DNA of 64,000 nt from assembly GCA_910588545.1 (NCBI GenBank), contig CAJUOU010000004.1, forward strand, positions 1-64,000. The letters are read 5' to 3'. The translations under genes were made by a program, and so were the position numbers. The stretch is from an uncultured Christensenellaceae bacterium. GTDB lineage: Bacteria; Bacillota; Clostridia; Christensenellales; UBA3700. The notes under the pieces were generated by a model. It searched no databases, was not told the DNA's origin, and saw nothing but the letters and a program-made list of their open reading frames with translations. Of the stretch, positions 63,995 to 64,000 are shown piece after piece. Within the stretch, counting starts at the first letter, position 1, and each line of letters starts with the position of its first letter.

Positions 63995-64000
63995 TTCTAC

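Overview
The window is AT-rich DNA from the chromosomal origin region of a low-GC, Gram-positive bacterium. Gene content (rpmH-rnpA-yidD-yidC-jag-mnmE-mnmG-rsmG-parB, dnaA, dnaN, recF, gyrB, gyrA, rplI), Firmicutes-type families (DUF951, CvpA, YugP-type protease, FloT/NfeD) and three sporulation-type genes (yabP, yabQ, yyaC) point to an uncultured member of the Clostridia, probably spore-forming or descended from spore formers. The species cannot be named from the sequence.

Layout. 0.3-4.2 kb: a restriction-modification locus (two m4C/m6A-type methyltransferases and a putative endonuclease) beside a dead IS200 transposase. 4.9-8.3 kb: a lipoprotein and a flotillin/NfeD pair. 8.7-14.3 kb: an accessory block in which a Zn/Cd efflux operon (ArsR-type repressor, separate HMA protein, P1B ATPase, with visible operators) lies between two paralogous gene pairs that resemble toxin-domain/partner cassettes; the second pair is frameshifted. 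14.4-15.0 kb: five tRNA genes. 15.4-18.3 kb: exopolyphosphatase, yabQ/yabP and MTA/SAH nucleosidase. All genes and tRNAs left of 18.3 kb are on the minus strand.

18.3-22.0 kb is a 3.7-kb gene-free region that looks like the replication origin and partition centre. It has six DnaA boxes beside a very AT-rich stretch, four parS sites, and a sharp strand-composition switch near 20.84 kb. From 22.0 kb most genes run on the plus strand: ribosomal protein L34, RNase P protein, membrane insertion, tRNA modification and ParB. The dnaA-dnaN-methyltransferase block (30.3-34.1 kb) is inverted and sits 10-15 kb from the putative origin. recF diverges from dnaA.

35-46 kb holds yyaC, cvpA, fabG, rplI, upp, an alpha-galactosidase-like gene, gyrB-gyrA and pheA. 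The gyrB leader contains a 35-nt perfect purine-pyrimidine alternation. 46.7-47.6 kb is bounded by inverted repeats and carries two small genes. 47.6-55.0 kb is a minus-strand block: a 1333-residue membrane-anchored protein of unknown function, plsY, signal peptidase I, DUF951 and an esterase-like protein without recognisable catalytic residues. 55.2-64 kb has a membrane protein, a radical SAM protein, a small protein behind a palindromic operator, ftsH, a Fic-like protein without the usual histidine, an XRE regulator, a divergent purC, a YugP-type protease and a partial unknown gene. No rRNA genes, CRISPR arrays or prophage structural genes were seen.
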